DNA of 64,000 nt. It comes from Mesostigma viride. Taxonomy: Eukaryota; Streptophyta; Mesostigmatophyceae; Mesostigmatales; Mesostigmataceae. Position 1 is the stretch's first letter; every line of letters starts with the position of its first letter. The DNA is taken from positions 2,676,420 through 2,740,419 of the forward strand of contig RPFO01000076.1 of the NCBI GenBank assembly GCA_009746045.1. Direction: 5' to 3'. Of this stretch, positions 20,538 to 30,481 are shown one piece after another. A model generated the notes under the pieces. That model did not search any database, was not told the origin of the DNA, and worked only from the letters and a program-made list of their open reading frames with translations. The position numbers and the translations under genes were made by a program.

Positions 20538-21650
20538 ATGGACGCCTCCGACAATCCCCCGCAGCTGTGCTGGTGCAACAAGTGCAAGGCGCACAAGCCC
20601 GTCGCCCTGTTCACCTCCGTGAAAGACGGCAACACGCACACGAAACGGTGCGACCCGTGCCGCGCCCGCGAACGCGTGTGGGCGCAAAAACACCGCCGCG
20701 AACAGGCGGAACGTCTCCGTCAGCTGACGACGTCTTCTCGCGTGGGTGCCAACGCATGGCGGCTTCCCAACTCGTGCGTGTCGTGCCCGCCGTTGCTGGA
20801 CTCTACGCCGGTTCACGTGTTCCGCCGCGCACCGTGCCACACTCGCGAGGCTGTCGCCGTGGGCCCGTACGACCGCTTGGCCTGCCCGTCTTCCCCGCCG
20901 CCCTCGGTGGACAGCCCGAAATGGGTGTCGTTTTCGTCGTTTGCAAATTCGCCGGGGGGCGCGAGCGAGATCCAGTGCGTTGTGGATCGGCGGTGCAATC
21001 GCGACGACGGTGGTGCTTCGTGCGCCGGTACCGGATACCCCGCCCCCTTGTCGCGTTGCTCGCCGGTGGCGGACGGTTCGTTGTCGTCGTCGCCCCTGTT
21101 CACGTTCGTGGACGAAGACGCGATCGTGGATTTCGACTTTACCGACGAGGAGATCTCGCGCATCATGCGGTCGCCCGACCCCGCCGAGACGCCCGTCGCG
21201 TCGACCACCGGTGCGGTGGATGAGACCCTCTCGTGTTCTATTGATGTGGGCGCGTTTTGGGCCGAGTGTGAGGAGAACTGGGAAAAGTATGGGAGCTGTT
21301 TCGCTCCCGGTGAGTTGGACAGGATTGAGGCGGAGACGCCTGGCCTGATGGCCGAGTTGAACCGGGAATTGGCGCAGTACTCAGACCCGTTCTTGACAGC
21401 CCCCCTCCGCCCGCGGGTGGCGGTGCGGTGTGTTGAGTCGTATATACGGATCCGTATATTGTTAATAAAGTTTGTTGGGTTGGTCCGTCTCTGCGTGCGC
21501 GCGTGTGTGTTGGATCGCGGCCCCGCGGCTTGTGTCCCCCTCCCCGTCCCGTCCCCGGCCCCGCGCCGGAGCGGTTCGGGCTGTCCCCCACGGCACTGGC
21601 CGTCTCCCACGGCAAACGAAAAGTTTGAAAAGTTCGGGCGAACAGGATAG
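20538..21650 (+). CDS. zinc-ribbon-like protein with acidic C-terminus
   Basis: ATG at 20538 in a strong Kozak context (CCCCGCCATGG). The N-terminus has CWCNKCKAHKPVALF, then CDPCRARER, a C-x-x-C...C-x-x-C ribbon like Stc1-type or short DNA-binding ribbons. The middle is Ser/Pro-rich, and the C-terminal part is acidic (FVDEDAIVDFDFTDEE), resembling an activation domain. The frame stays open to 21650, but an AATAAA at 21464 and loss of coding character after about 21400 suggest the true end is earlier, through a frameshift or unseen splice. With the neighbouring MYND gene it looks like a regulator pair. Confidence 0.55.
   Translation: MDASDNPPQLCWCNKCKAHKPVALFTSVKDGNTHTKRCDPCRARERVWAQKHRREQAERLRQLTTSSRVGANAWRLPNSCVSCPPLLDSTPVHVFRRAPCHTREAVAVGPYDRLACPSSPPPSVDSPKWVSFSSFANSPGGASEIQCVVDRRCNRDDGGASCAGTGYPAPLSRCSPVADGSLSSSPLFTFVDEDAIVDFDFTDEEISRIMRSPDPAETPVASTTGAVDETLSCSIDVGAFWAECEENWEKYGSCFAPGELDRIEAETPGLMAELNRELAQYSDPFLTAPLRPRVAVRCVESYIRIRILLIKFVGLVRLCVRACVLDRGPAACVPLPVPSPAPRRSGSGCPPRHWPSPTANEKFEKFGRTG
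21442..21469 (+). terminator. palindrome plus AATAAA, transcript end
   Basis: A perfect 18-bp palindrome (ATATACGGATCCGTATAT, 21442-21459) sits five bases before AATAAA (21464-21469). A hairpin at this position recalls the hairpin-directed transcript ends of some giant viruses. Confidence 0.45.
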
Positions 21651-22386
21651 CCCGAACTTTTCAGGATAGCCCGAACTTTTCAGAGCCTCCCACGCGAAAA
21701 CGAAAAGTTTTGAAAAGTTTTGGCTCTGATTCCCACGGCAAATGAAAAGTTTGAAAAGTTCGGGCTATGGTTCGGGCGAACGCAAAATCGCCCGAACCGC
21801 CAACTTAGTTCCCACTGGCGGGGGTGTGCACGGGTAGGGGTGTGTATATCCTTAGTGTTGGTTTGCTAACACATAAAATATTGGTATGGTTGCTAACACA
21901 TATTATTATGGGTATGGTTGCTAACACATAAAATATAGGTAGGGTTGCTAACACATATTATTATGGGTATGGTTGCTAACACATATTATTATGGGTATGG
22001 CTGTATACAGGGTAGTGTGTAGTTGTAAATAATATGTGTTAGGAAGTGTGTTAGAATAATATGTGTTAGGAAGCATGTGCAATATTTTATGTGTTAGGAA
22101 AGGAAGGTAGAGTATATACGAAAGTGCGGTGCACCCCGTCCGGTGGGGACTAAGTTGGCGGTTCGTGCTATATTTCGTTCGCCCGAACCTTCGCCCGAAC
22201 TTTTCAAACTTTTCATTTGCCGTGGGACTCAGAGCCAAAACTTTTCAAAAGTTTTGGTTTTCCCGTGTGAGGTTTTGAAAAGTTCGGGCTATCGCGAAAA
22301 GTTCGGGCGAACAGGATAGCCCGAACTTTTCAAACTTTTCATTTTCCGTGGGATTCGTCGAGTGTCGTGGGGGATAGCCCGAACCG
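21572..22386. repeat. 815-bp foldback element
   Basis: Arms of about 260 bp (21572-21832 and 22128-22386) are close inverted copies, sharing in order GGTTCGGGCT, CCCACGGCAAA, AAGTTTGAAAAGTTCGGGC, AAAAGTTTTGGCTCTGA and CGAACCGCCAACTTAGT. Within each arm AAAAGTTCGGGC is itself repeated in both orientations. The AT-rich centre (about 21840-22120) holds repeats of GCTAACACATATTATTATGG on the left and their inverse on the right, so the whole unit is palindromic. No coding capacity. A foldback or MITE-like element, or a hairpin end of the adjoining block. Confidence 0.75.
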
Positions 22387-22700
22387 TTCGCCCGAACCGT
22401 TCGCCCGAACCGTTCGCCCGCCCCGGCCGGCGGTGTGCGTCCGCTTTCCGGCGTCCGCGCGCCGACTCGGCACTTACTCGACCCGGATTCGGCCCGCGGG
22501 CGCCTGTCACGTGCCGTAACCGTCGGCTGCCGGCCCGCGGCTGTCGGAACCGGCGCCTGTCGGCCCGCGCAGTCCCGTGCCCCGGTGACTGCTGGCGCCC
22601 GTCACCGACGGCACTTACTGCTGGCGGCGGTCACCTGTCGGATCTTGCAGCTACTAGCCCGCGCCTGTCAGTCGCGGCACCCCTCAGCCCGCGCCTGTCG
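22387..22700. other. GC-rich spacer
   Basis: Begins with three tandem CGAACCGTTCGCC units, then GC-rich sequence with loosely related CGCCTGTCGGCCCGCG repeats leading into the minisatellite. No gene seen. Confidence 0.5.
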
Positions 22701-23475
22701 TCCCGCGCAGTCCCATGCAGAGCTGACTACTGGCGTCTGTCACCCACGCGAGTCGCTGCTGGCGCCCGTCACCTATGCGAGTTGCCGCTGGCGCCCGTCA
22801 CCCACGCGAGTTGCTGCTGGCGCCCGTCACTCATGCTAGTAGCTGCTGGCGCCCGTCACTCATGCTAGTAGCTGCTGGCGCCCGTCACTCATGCTAGTAG
22901 CTGCTGGCGCCCGTCACTCATGCTAGTAGCTGCTGGCGCCCGTCACTCATGCTAGTAGCTGCTGGCGCCCGTCACCCACGCGAGTTGCTGCTGGCGCCCG
23001 TCACTCATGCTAGTAGCTGCTGGCGCCCGTCACTCATGCTAGTAGCTGCTGGCGCCCGTCACCCACGCGAGTTGCCACTGGCGTCCGTCACCCATGCGAG
23101 TTGCTGCTGGCGTCTGTCACCCACGCGAGTCGCTGCTGCGCCCGTCACCCATGCGAGTTACTGCTGGCGTCTGTCACCCATGCGAGTTGCTGCTGGCGCC
23201 CGTCACTCATGCTAGTAGCTGCTGGCGCCCGTCACCCACGCGAGTTGCTGCTGGCGCCCGTCACCCACGCGAGTTGCTGCTGGCGCCCGTCACCTATGCG
23301 AGTAGCTGCTGGCGCCCGTCACCCACGCGAGTTGCTGCTGGCGCCCGTCACCCATACGAGTTGCTGCTGGCGCCCGTCACTCATGCTAGTAGCTGCTGGC
23401 GCCCGTCACCCACGCGAGTTGCTGCTGGCGCCCGTCACCCATGCGAGTTGCTGCTGGCGTCTGACACCTGCTATA
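22700..23475. repeat. 29-bp minisatellite
   Basis: About 26 tandem copies of a 29-bp unit centred on GCTGCTGGCGCCCGTCAC, alternating two variants (ending CCACGCGAGTT or TCATGCTAGTA). Because 29 is not a multiple of three, every frame reads through it, creating long false ORFs. Diverged units lie on both sides and again at about 25690-25800. Confidence 0.9.
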
Positions 23476-23640
23476 ACCAGCGCCTGTCAGCCCGCCGCCT
23501 GTCCGATCCGGCGCCTGTCGGCCCGCGCGTGCTGCCGGGGCTTCTAAGTCCGCGAGTCCGCGCCGCCGGGCTATCTATGTGGGGCTCATTGTGGGGACTT
23601 TATAAGGAAAACAATCCAAGCTTTATTAGTACTGCACCAT

Positions 23641-24309
23641 TCACATATCCTCATAAGCAGCAGCCAGCAGGCTCTTCTCGGGGCTGTACACAAAGTACGG
23701 GGCCTCCGAAAGGTGTTTTGCGCGGCCCAAATCGATCAGCACTTCGATCAAAGGGTCCGCAGCGCACAAGGGGCACCACATGCCGCGCTTGCCGCTCGTT
23801 TCTATGGTCTGCACAGCGCAATCCACACACACACCGTGGATATGGATATGCTCCTGAGGGTCCTCCCCTCCGCTGGCATCCTGCTGCGGATCCAGCAGGA
23901 AATCGGTGTGCTTCTTGCACACGCCGCAAGTAACAGGCCCCCGCACACTGCCAGCCCTGTTCTGTGCAGGCGGTTCTGCGCGCGCGCTCTTCCCAAAAAC
24001 GCCCGAATCGCAGAGGAAGGCGCCCACCGATTCGGCATTCTCGCAGAAAATCTCGCCGCCCGGCAGCACTTGGATATCGTGCATGTGCGCGTCCCGCTTG
24101 TACTTCTCATCGAATTCGTGCGTGTTTGCGTGCCCCTGCTTGGTTTTCACAGCCCCCAGGAACTTTGCCACCTTGTCCTCGGTGTCCCGCTGTTTCAGGT
24201 ACACCTTCATGGCGGGGGACTGCTCGCCATTGCAGTTTGCAGGCGGCTGGCGCTTGGCAGGAGGGACATCCGTTGCCGCCATAGCCGGCTTATCGCGGGA
24301 GGGCTCCAT
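23641..24309 (-). CDS. RING-like zinc protein
   Basis: 222 codons from the ATG at 24309 (MEPSRDKPAM). The C-terminal half has a Cys/His series (CGVCKKHTDF, HIHGVCVDCAVQ, MWCPLC) with C-x2-C, H-x-H-x2-C-x2-C and C-x2-C spacing like a RING or related treble-clef finger, so an E3-ligase-type or protein-binding role is possible. Uninterrupted. AATAAA on the minus strand (23622-23627) follows the stop by 14 bases. ATAAAA near 24378-24383 is a plausible TATA box. Divergent from the MYND gene at 24756 across one promoter. Confidence 0.6.
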   Translation of the reverse strand: MEPSRDKPAMAATDVPPAKRQPPANCNGEQSPAMKVYLKQRDTEDKVAKFLGAVKTKQGHANTHEFDEKYKRDAHMHDIQVLPGGEIFCENAESVGAFLCDSGVFGKSARAEPPAQNRAGSVRGPVTCGVCKKHTDFLLDPQQDASGGEDPQEHIHIHGVCVDCAVQTIETSGKRGMWCPLCAADPLIEVLIDLGRAKHLSEAPYFVYSPEKSLLAAAYEDM

Positions 24310-24755
24310 TGCAGTGAGAGGAGTTGGTTTTGAGTGGTGCTGGGCGGATTGGGACACCCAAACGCCCGCCTCCGCGTTTTATCCCTGCCGAGGCCCGCGC
24401 GAAGCGCGCGACACCCACGACAGTCCAATGGGAGTCCGCCGCGTGTCACGCGGGCACGACACGGCGGCATATTCCCACGAATATTCCAAGCGGACCAATG
24501 GGACGCTGCCACGCGGCGGCGGCGCGGCGCTTCCACGGGATATTCATGGGAATATTCCCGGCGCGGCGCCCTTCTAGAAGGCGCGGCGCTCCGCGGATAT
24601 TCCGTGGGAATATTCCGTCCCACCAATCCGGACCTGCCACGTGGCACGGGACTATTGGGCGGGGCGGGGGGGGTGCGGGCACATAAGCGGAGGCGGGCGA
24701 GTTTGGCAGCCAAACCACGCCAATCCGCACGAGCACGCACAGACTGTCAGCCGCT
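24310..24755. promoter_or_regulatory. divergent promoter with HSE-like palindromes
   Basis: Shared by the RING-like (minus) and MYND (plus) genes. Contains GAATATTCC-type dyads (24479-24487; GGGAATATTCCC 24548-24559; about 24594-24617) and CTTCTAGAAG (24571-24580), which fit GAAnnTTC / TTCnnGAA heat-shock units. Also CCAATGGG boxes near 24425 and 24496, CCAATCCGG near 24623, an inverted CCAAT (ATTGGGCGG near 24653) and a CCACGTGG G-box near 24638. Confidence 0.55.
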
Positions 24756-25550
24756 ATGGATTCCACCCCTCTGATTGCCAATGAGCTCCCTCAGGATCAC
24801 TCCGACCTGTTTGCGGAGTTGTGCGGGGGCTGGTACCGCTTGGTGGTGCGCAAGGCCATGGAAAACTCCAGCAATTTGTACAGCTGCGTGAATGAGTGGG
24901 AAAAGAAGTTGAAAACCCCCTTTTGCGTGCTGGTTCGTTTCGACTCCTTTACGGCTCTGGATCGCCAGTTGGAGTTTGAATTCATTGACGTACGCACTGC
25001 GATCAGCAGGAAGTACTGCGTTCGCAGTCAGATCCTGTCCCACATTCGCCCTGAGAGCGAGTTCATGCTTCTGTGCGTCCTCCTTCGCGAGAAGAAGGAG
25101 GACGACGGGTTCATCGACCTGGTTACCAGGATTGGCCTGTCCTTCCGCGTGCCCAAGGACGCGGACAAGATCGTTGCGAGGACGGCGTTTCCCTATACCC
25201 GCCCCTGCGAGAAGGTCGTGATCACAGTGCGCACGCCCATTTTGGACAGCCCCATTGGTCCTTTCCCCGAGTCGGTTCGCGGTTTCTGCGCTGCGCCGGG
25301 GTGTGAGAAGAAGGGCAAGAGAGAGGTGAAGCGCAGGTGCGCCAGCTGCCAGGATGCGCGGTACTGCTCCCGCGAGTGCCAGGTTGCGCACTGGAAGATC
25401 CACAAGGCGGACTGCACTCTGCTCACCCACGTGTGGACTTGCACCTCAGATGTGAAGTTCCCCCTGCGCGGGGACACTCTGCGTGTGAAAGACGATTGCA
25501 CTGGGTTTGAGGGCCGCCAGACGCCCTGCCTGCGCATGTACAACCGCTAA
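24756..25550 (+). CDS. MYND zinc-finger protein
   Basis: 264 intact codons from the ATG at 24756 (MDSTPLIANELPQDH). The N-terminal 170 residues form an unrecognised alpha/beta region. The C-terminus has a complete MYND finger near residues 187-226: CAAPGCEKKG, CASCQDARYCSREC, then AHWKIHKADC, all ligands in place. MYND fingers recruit proline-rich partners. The gene mirrors the other divergent pair (18853/20538), which also joins a MYND gene to a second zinc gene through a CCAAT-rich promoter. No poly(A) hexamer was found close downstream. Confidence 0.75.
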   Translation: MDSTPLIANELPQDHSDLFAELCGGWYRLVVRKAMENSSNLYSCVNEWEKKLKTPFCVLVRFDSFTALDRQLEFEFIDVRTAISRKYCVRSQILSHIRPESEFMLLCVLLREKKEDDGFIDLVTRIGLSFRVPKDADKIVARTAFPYTRPCEKVVITVRTPILDSPIGPFPESVRGFCAAPGCEKKGKREVKRRCASCQDARYCSRECQVAHWKIHKADCTLLTHVWTCTSDVKFPLRGDTLRVKDDCTGFEGRQTPCLRMYNR

Positions 25551-25869
25551 ACAGCCAGGCCTGCGTGCCTGCAAAGGGGTCTAGGAATGGCCTATTCCTT
25601 ATTATTCTTATTGTAATGAAATGACATTTTCCTTATGTGCATGGGACTTGAACTATTCCAATGAGTCATATAGCAACTAGACCCATCGAGTAACACTGCC
25701 TCCTGTAACCCACGCCACCATATGCTGCCATCTGTTACCCACACGAATGTCTACTGTCGCTCGTCACCCACGGGATTGTATGCTGGCGCCTGTCACCTAT
25801 ACCATATATACCACGTGGCAGATTGGCATGGCATGGCAAGTAGGTCCGTACGGCAAATGGGGTCACCTT
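25551..25869. other. spacer with diverged minisatellite units
   Basis: Contains an imperfect inverted sequence (AGGAATGGCCTATTCCTTA) and, at about 25690-25800, three or four decayed units of the 29-bp minisatellite (GCTGGCGCCTGTCACC). No gene. Confidence 0.5.
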
Positions 25870-26477
25870 AGGGTTTTGTAGTGCTTGGTGGCAGCCCCGA
25901 ATCCGGCGCTGAAGAGCTGCACAGCGAGAGCCAGGAGCTCGATCGGCACTGAGGACTACCAGTGCCCGTTCCTTGTCAAGTATCTTGTGTGTCATGCCAC
26001 GTTGAAGACCGGGATGTACACGCTCCGCGATGCTCCACACGCATTGCAGGATTATGCCCCAGGAGGCTCAGTGCCCACTCCTCAGAAGATTGTAAAATTC
26101 ACCAAAGAGCTGAAGGAGAAGCTGAAACCTTTGATGGGCAGGGCTTCAACCGAAGGCTGCTCGCAATCTATTTCGAACCCAGAATCCCGACATGCCGCTG
26201 CCTTCGCTTGGCCAGTGTCAGAATGCAAGCAAGCGGATGCAGGGAGGATGGAAACAACAACAACGAGCTGGATAAAATGAGCGTGTACATTCAGGGCAAG
26301 CTTTGCCGCGATGATCTGGATGATCATGCCATTTACTTCTTCGGCGTCCCCGAGCACGAGGATGGCACGCCTAGATTAGGGCTCAGAGATGGGGTCGTGT
26401 ACGGCGATGGAGACCCTGCTCGTGGCGATGACGGCATCTTCACTTCTGATGATCACCACAAGGGTAAATTGTATTGA
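25870..26477 (+). pseudogene. gene fragment, unknown
   Basis: Protein-like sequence in one frame (EDYQCPFLVKYLVCHATLKT to KLKEKLKPLMGRA, about 25948-26145) switches to another (RRLLAIYFEPRIPTCRCLRL to FFGVPEHEDGTPRLGLRDGV) ending at 26477. No good start codon context; no family recognised. Probably an exon remnant or decayed gene. Confidence 0.3.
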
Positions 26478-28449
26478 TCAGGATAACGGCATGGGAGGGA
26501 ACTTTGTAGATTGCTGGCATATGCTTAGGGATGATGGCTTCTAATAATGATTCAGCAGCTCTTCCTCAGTTTATCACCCACCCACCCACTCCGCCCGCCC
26601 GCCCGCCCGCCCGCCCGCCCGCCCAACCAACCAACCACCTGCCCACCAAACAGCCAATTTATTATCAGCCAGTAAATCAGCCAGCTATCAAGCCACTCTC
26701 TATATCACCCATTGCGTCTATTCATGGCACGCTGTCGGGCACAATTTTCTTTCTTTGGTCCACTGCTGAAAAGGCCATAGTGCCATGTGTGGCCGCAGGC
26801 CCACAGCAGTGCCGTGGTCATCAGGGTAACTATGGTTGTTCTGCTACCTTAGCTGCCTAAGTGTCTCTAAAATCGACCTCTGACATGTAATATAGGACCA
26901 TGGCTATAATAATTCTGATTTATTTTCGAAGAGGAAGTTGGGTTGGTTACTTTGACTGTTATTGCTGACTGTGTTGTGCTGTTGCATTTTGTGCATTTTT
27001 CAAGCGCACATGTATGTTTAGTTGTTTCTATTGAATGCAGGGAAAAGCTCCACAGTGGTATCCAAGGCTTTTCCGAAGACCATGGGCATTTTCTGGCCAC
27101 TAGATAGCAAGCTTGGCACGTATTCGGAGTAGCCTTGCTTATGTGCTGCACAGGGCAGTATGCTTGCACATGCGTAGTGGCAACATGTCTTGCTGCTTTC
27201 AATTTCTGCCAAGCATAACCAGTCCCATTGTCATTGCCATATGTTATGGAGGCCGGCATCCTAGGAGTAAGATGACCAATGGCAGACTTGAAAAACAGCC
27301 GTGTCTGTTTCCTCATACAGTGTGAGATGTCATGTTATTAAGTGAGACAAAGTTCTGTATAATGGGTGTGGAAAGTCGCTCCCCCCCCCCCAGGGCTCCG
27401 GCACCCTATTTGGACAAGTTTGCTTTTGGTACCGATTGATGTAATAGATAAACGATGTTATTAACCCGTGTTTTTTTACAACGCGATGTATCGCGTTGTA
27501 GGGTTAGAACGCGATGTATCGCGTTCTAATCTGACACGTGGCAGACACAGTAGATACGAGATTTTCGGTCTGAAACTCTGTGGACGGCCTCCTTACATCC
27601 CGTAGAACTCAAGAAAAAATCCTGGTATTTTTTGGATTTTTTTGTGACAGCTGCAAACAAGTATGTACCACTGAAATCAGGCATTTTTGCGGGACGAAGG
27701 TGAAGACGACGGCGATGGCGGCAGGTAGATCTCGCCAGTTTTCGCGCGAATTTTAGTGGCTCTTGGGTGGCACGACCATGATGATGCGTTCAAAGGTTGA
27801 TAATATGGTTTCTACGAGTTTGTTGAGGTACTGGGGCAAAGGAAACGTAGTTTTTTCCAGTTTCTCACCCAACTTTCATGCGGAAACCCTGGAAACCGGC
27901 ATACATATTATTACGGCAAGACTCGGGTCTGCTGCGGCACCATGCTTGGTATTTCCATGGTGTTTCGACTTCTTAACACATGTTTATTCATTCCGAACAC
28001 CCGGACTCTCGGCTAAACCGAGATTTGTGCAGACTTTTATTGGGTAGCTTGCAGGCATGATGGTGCCTGCAAATAGCGTAAGGTGAGACCGTGGCTATTG
28101 CTACGGTATGCTGTGTTTTCCAGGAAACGGCCTCTGCCACCGGCTCAATAGTGCTTGCAGGCATAAGTATATCGTGTTTCTATACCTAGTTTCTGCCAGT
28201 TTTCCACTTATTTTTACCGACCTCTGCCCAGCCTCTCTAAGACCGCCATCCTACTCGACGTTGCTTGTTTTCAGCCATATCAGGTTGCAGTTGTGCAGTA
28301 TTTAGGTGCTGTATACTGTAACAGAATAAAATGATAGATTCTGCTTCAGTTGGAATAAGATCTTTTACCTCTTGCCTATTGTAGCGAAACTGACTTGCAA
28401 TCTCCTTGGAACTTGGAGGACTCCGGATATTCTCTAGGAGTCACTGAGC
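26478..28449. other. noncoding stretch
   Basis: No supported gene. Holds a CGCC microsatellite (about 26589-26625), a C10 run near 27382, the twin hairpins at 27477-27528 and a G-box (ACACGTGG) just after them. Confidence 0.5.
27477..27528. promoter_or_regulatory. two tandem 24-nt hairpins
   Basis: Two perfect inverted repeats with 11-bp arms and a GT loop: 27477-27500 (arm TACAACGCGAT) and 27505-27528 (arm TAGAACGCGAT). They share the same 18-nt core and differ by paired changes in the outer arm. Confidence 0.7.
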
Positions 28450-28752
28450 TTGGTCGTTTCTCGTCTAGAGGCCGCTCCTACAAGACGATACTTACGCGGT
28501 AAGGAGTTGTGGACCCCTTTGTGTCGGGAGTCTCCTTGCTTGTTCGTACTGACACAAGACTTCCTGTCTACTGGATATGACTGTCCAATAACAGGGCCTC
28601 GAGTCAGAATGTTTGGTTATAAGAATAACTTCACATGTTGGGTGAGAGGCGACTGGCTATATGGAGACAGAATGACAGCGCATATGTTCTCACGGCCTCA
28701 GGTCTCCAACGCAATCCAAAAGACACTAGCCAATCACCATTCAGACCTTGAG
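28450..28752 (+). CDS. possible exon with 5' splice site
   Basis: Open, non-repetitive reading (MFGYKNNFTCWVRGDWLYGD, SRPQVSNAIQKTLANHHSDL) ending at a strong donor, CTTGAG|GTAAGG at 28752/28753. A matching acceptor-like CTTTCAG lies near 30513, beyond the piggyBac-like element, so the element may sit in an intron. Upstream start and protein family not identified. Confidence 0.3.
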
Positions 28753-28784
28753 GTAAGGTTTTCCTCTAGCCATACTTCACGCTC

Positions 28785-30481
28785 TTAACCCCTAAATGGT
28801 CTTGCGGCCGATTTTCCGCCAAAAATCGAGTTCCAGCCGATGCATCGGCCCCTTCTCGGGCGACCAAATGCCGCGAAAACTATTGAGAATTAGGAAAAGT
28901 TTAGCTGAGAAGATCGAAAGTTTATAAAATACTCTAAAGCATGGTATATGGGTTTGCATACTTCTGACAAAGTTATAGAGGTGTTCTGGCCGGTCAAAGT
29001 ACAAGGGGTCAGGGTACTTTTTCACGTACAACGTGCATTCCGGAAAACGACGACCTGGCCATGGCGGCTTGCGCCCACGCATGGCATTTACGTTTTCGTT
29101 CGAATTTTCTGACCAAACTTAGGATATTGATTTTATACGTCCTAAAGATCATACAGGCCAATTTCTGGTTCGCGGGAACGCCCTTTGATAGGTGTCGGCA
29201 GCGTTCTTGCTGGAAAAAACTGCGATCAGGCCGGACGATAGAAACGTTGACAGCAATACCTTTCCGGCGTATTTTAAAGGATATATCGGTTTCTTCATAC
29301 TTTTTATGATACATAGTAGTCGTAAACGTGCAAGGGTGGCCAGAAATCGCCGAATCCAGCGACCATGCTGCACAACTTTGGTGTGCCGAAATGCGCCATT
29401 TTGCGGCCACCGCCTGGGCCAAGGTAACGCCATCCATGCCTGGTAAAGCTTAAGCATCGTTTTCCTATCGATGTTTGACGTTTATATATACGTTCTAGCT
29501 TGTGTAGCACATTCTTTTTGCATTATTCATGCTCTTTCTTGACCCTGGCCTGGCCCCTTTCTAAAACACCCTTCTTAGATGCTTCCCTCAGTCAGTTGAC
29601 CTGCCACAGGGTGATGGTGATAAGTTTTAGAGGCTGTATGGGTTTGAATACCTCCATATATGTTTGTTATACATTTCCCATACACATATTGCATGAGTGT
29701 GAGGCAGTTGGCTGGTCTCTGTGGCATCATCAAGCACGTAACTGGTGAGTAAAAGCTTCCCATTGACAGCATGTGCCACCAGGTGTGCTGGCCATCACCT
29801 GGCAAGCTATAGCAGCTTAGGCCTAGTTTATCCTTGCTAGGGCAGGCTGAAATAGGCTCAACATCACTAGTTTGTTGGTGGCTGCCTCCTAGAATGCATG
29901 CCTTGCGTAGGGTATCCGTACCACGTTACCTACGTGCATGGACAAGGTAGCACCTGCACATAGGTGCCATGTAAGGGCAGTGTGATGATGCAGTTATGTT
30001 TCCCCATCATTGTGGAAGGGAAATGTATTGTTTGGCATGGTTGGTGGCCATATTAGTAGGTAGTATGCCCACCCCTACCCCCTTGGTTGCTTTTTACCAA
30101 CGGTACCCCTATGGGCTGTACTGGGTGTAACTGCTGGTATACCCACCCAAATGATGACCCCAATGGCTCAAACTGTTCAGCAACTAATTGTTTATCATCC
30201 CTGAAGTGGTAGGTGCCTAGGTCTTATAACATAATTCAAAATGCACATTCTACCAAAAATGAAAACGCGCGTCTTGACCCCCCTGACTTTGACGGCAGTT
30301 ATACATGGCCTACCCTGCATATATGTGAGGTTGTGATATACCAACCCGAAGGGCAACTCATGGACATGCTTGGCCCCCAAGGACAGCCATTGGATATGGG
30401 TAGGTTGGATGGCATCTGGTTTGCAAAATTGTGAAGATCCAGCCGATTTATCGGCAGGATCTCAGACCATTTAGGGGTTAA
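28785..30481. mobile_element. piggyBac-like non-autonomous element with TTAA duplication
   Basis: TTAA at 28785-28788 and 30478-30481 flank a 1689-bp segment. Its ends are a 14-bp perfect inverted repeat, CCCCTAAATGGTCT at 28789 and its complement at 30464-30477. The ends start CC and finish GG, and TTAA targets are the hallmark of piggyBac transposons. Sub-terminal short palindromes lie inside both ends (CCGATGCATCGG; GCCGATAAATCGGC on the minus strand). No transposase frame is visible, so the copy would need a transposase from elsewhere. Confidence 0.75.

Noticed and set aside
22700-23475. CRISPR array
   Set aside because: Repeats are directly tandem without unique spacers, in a eukaryotic context.
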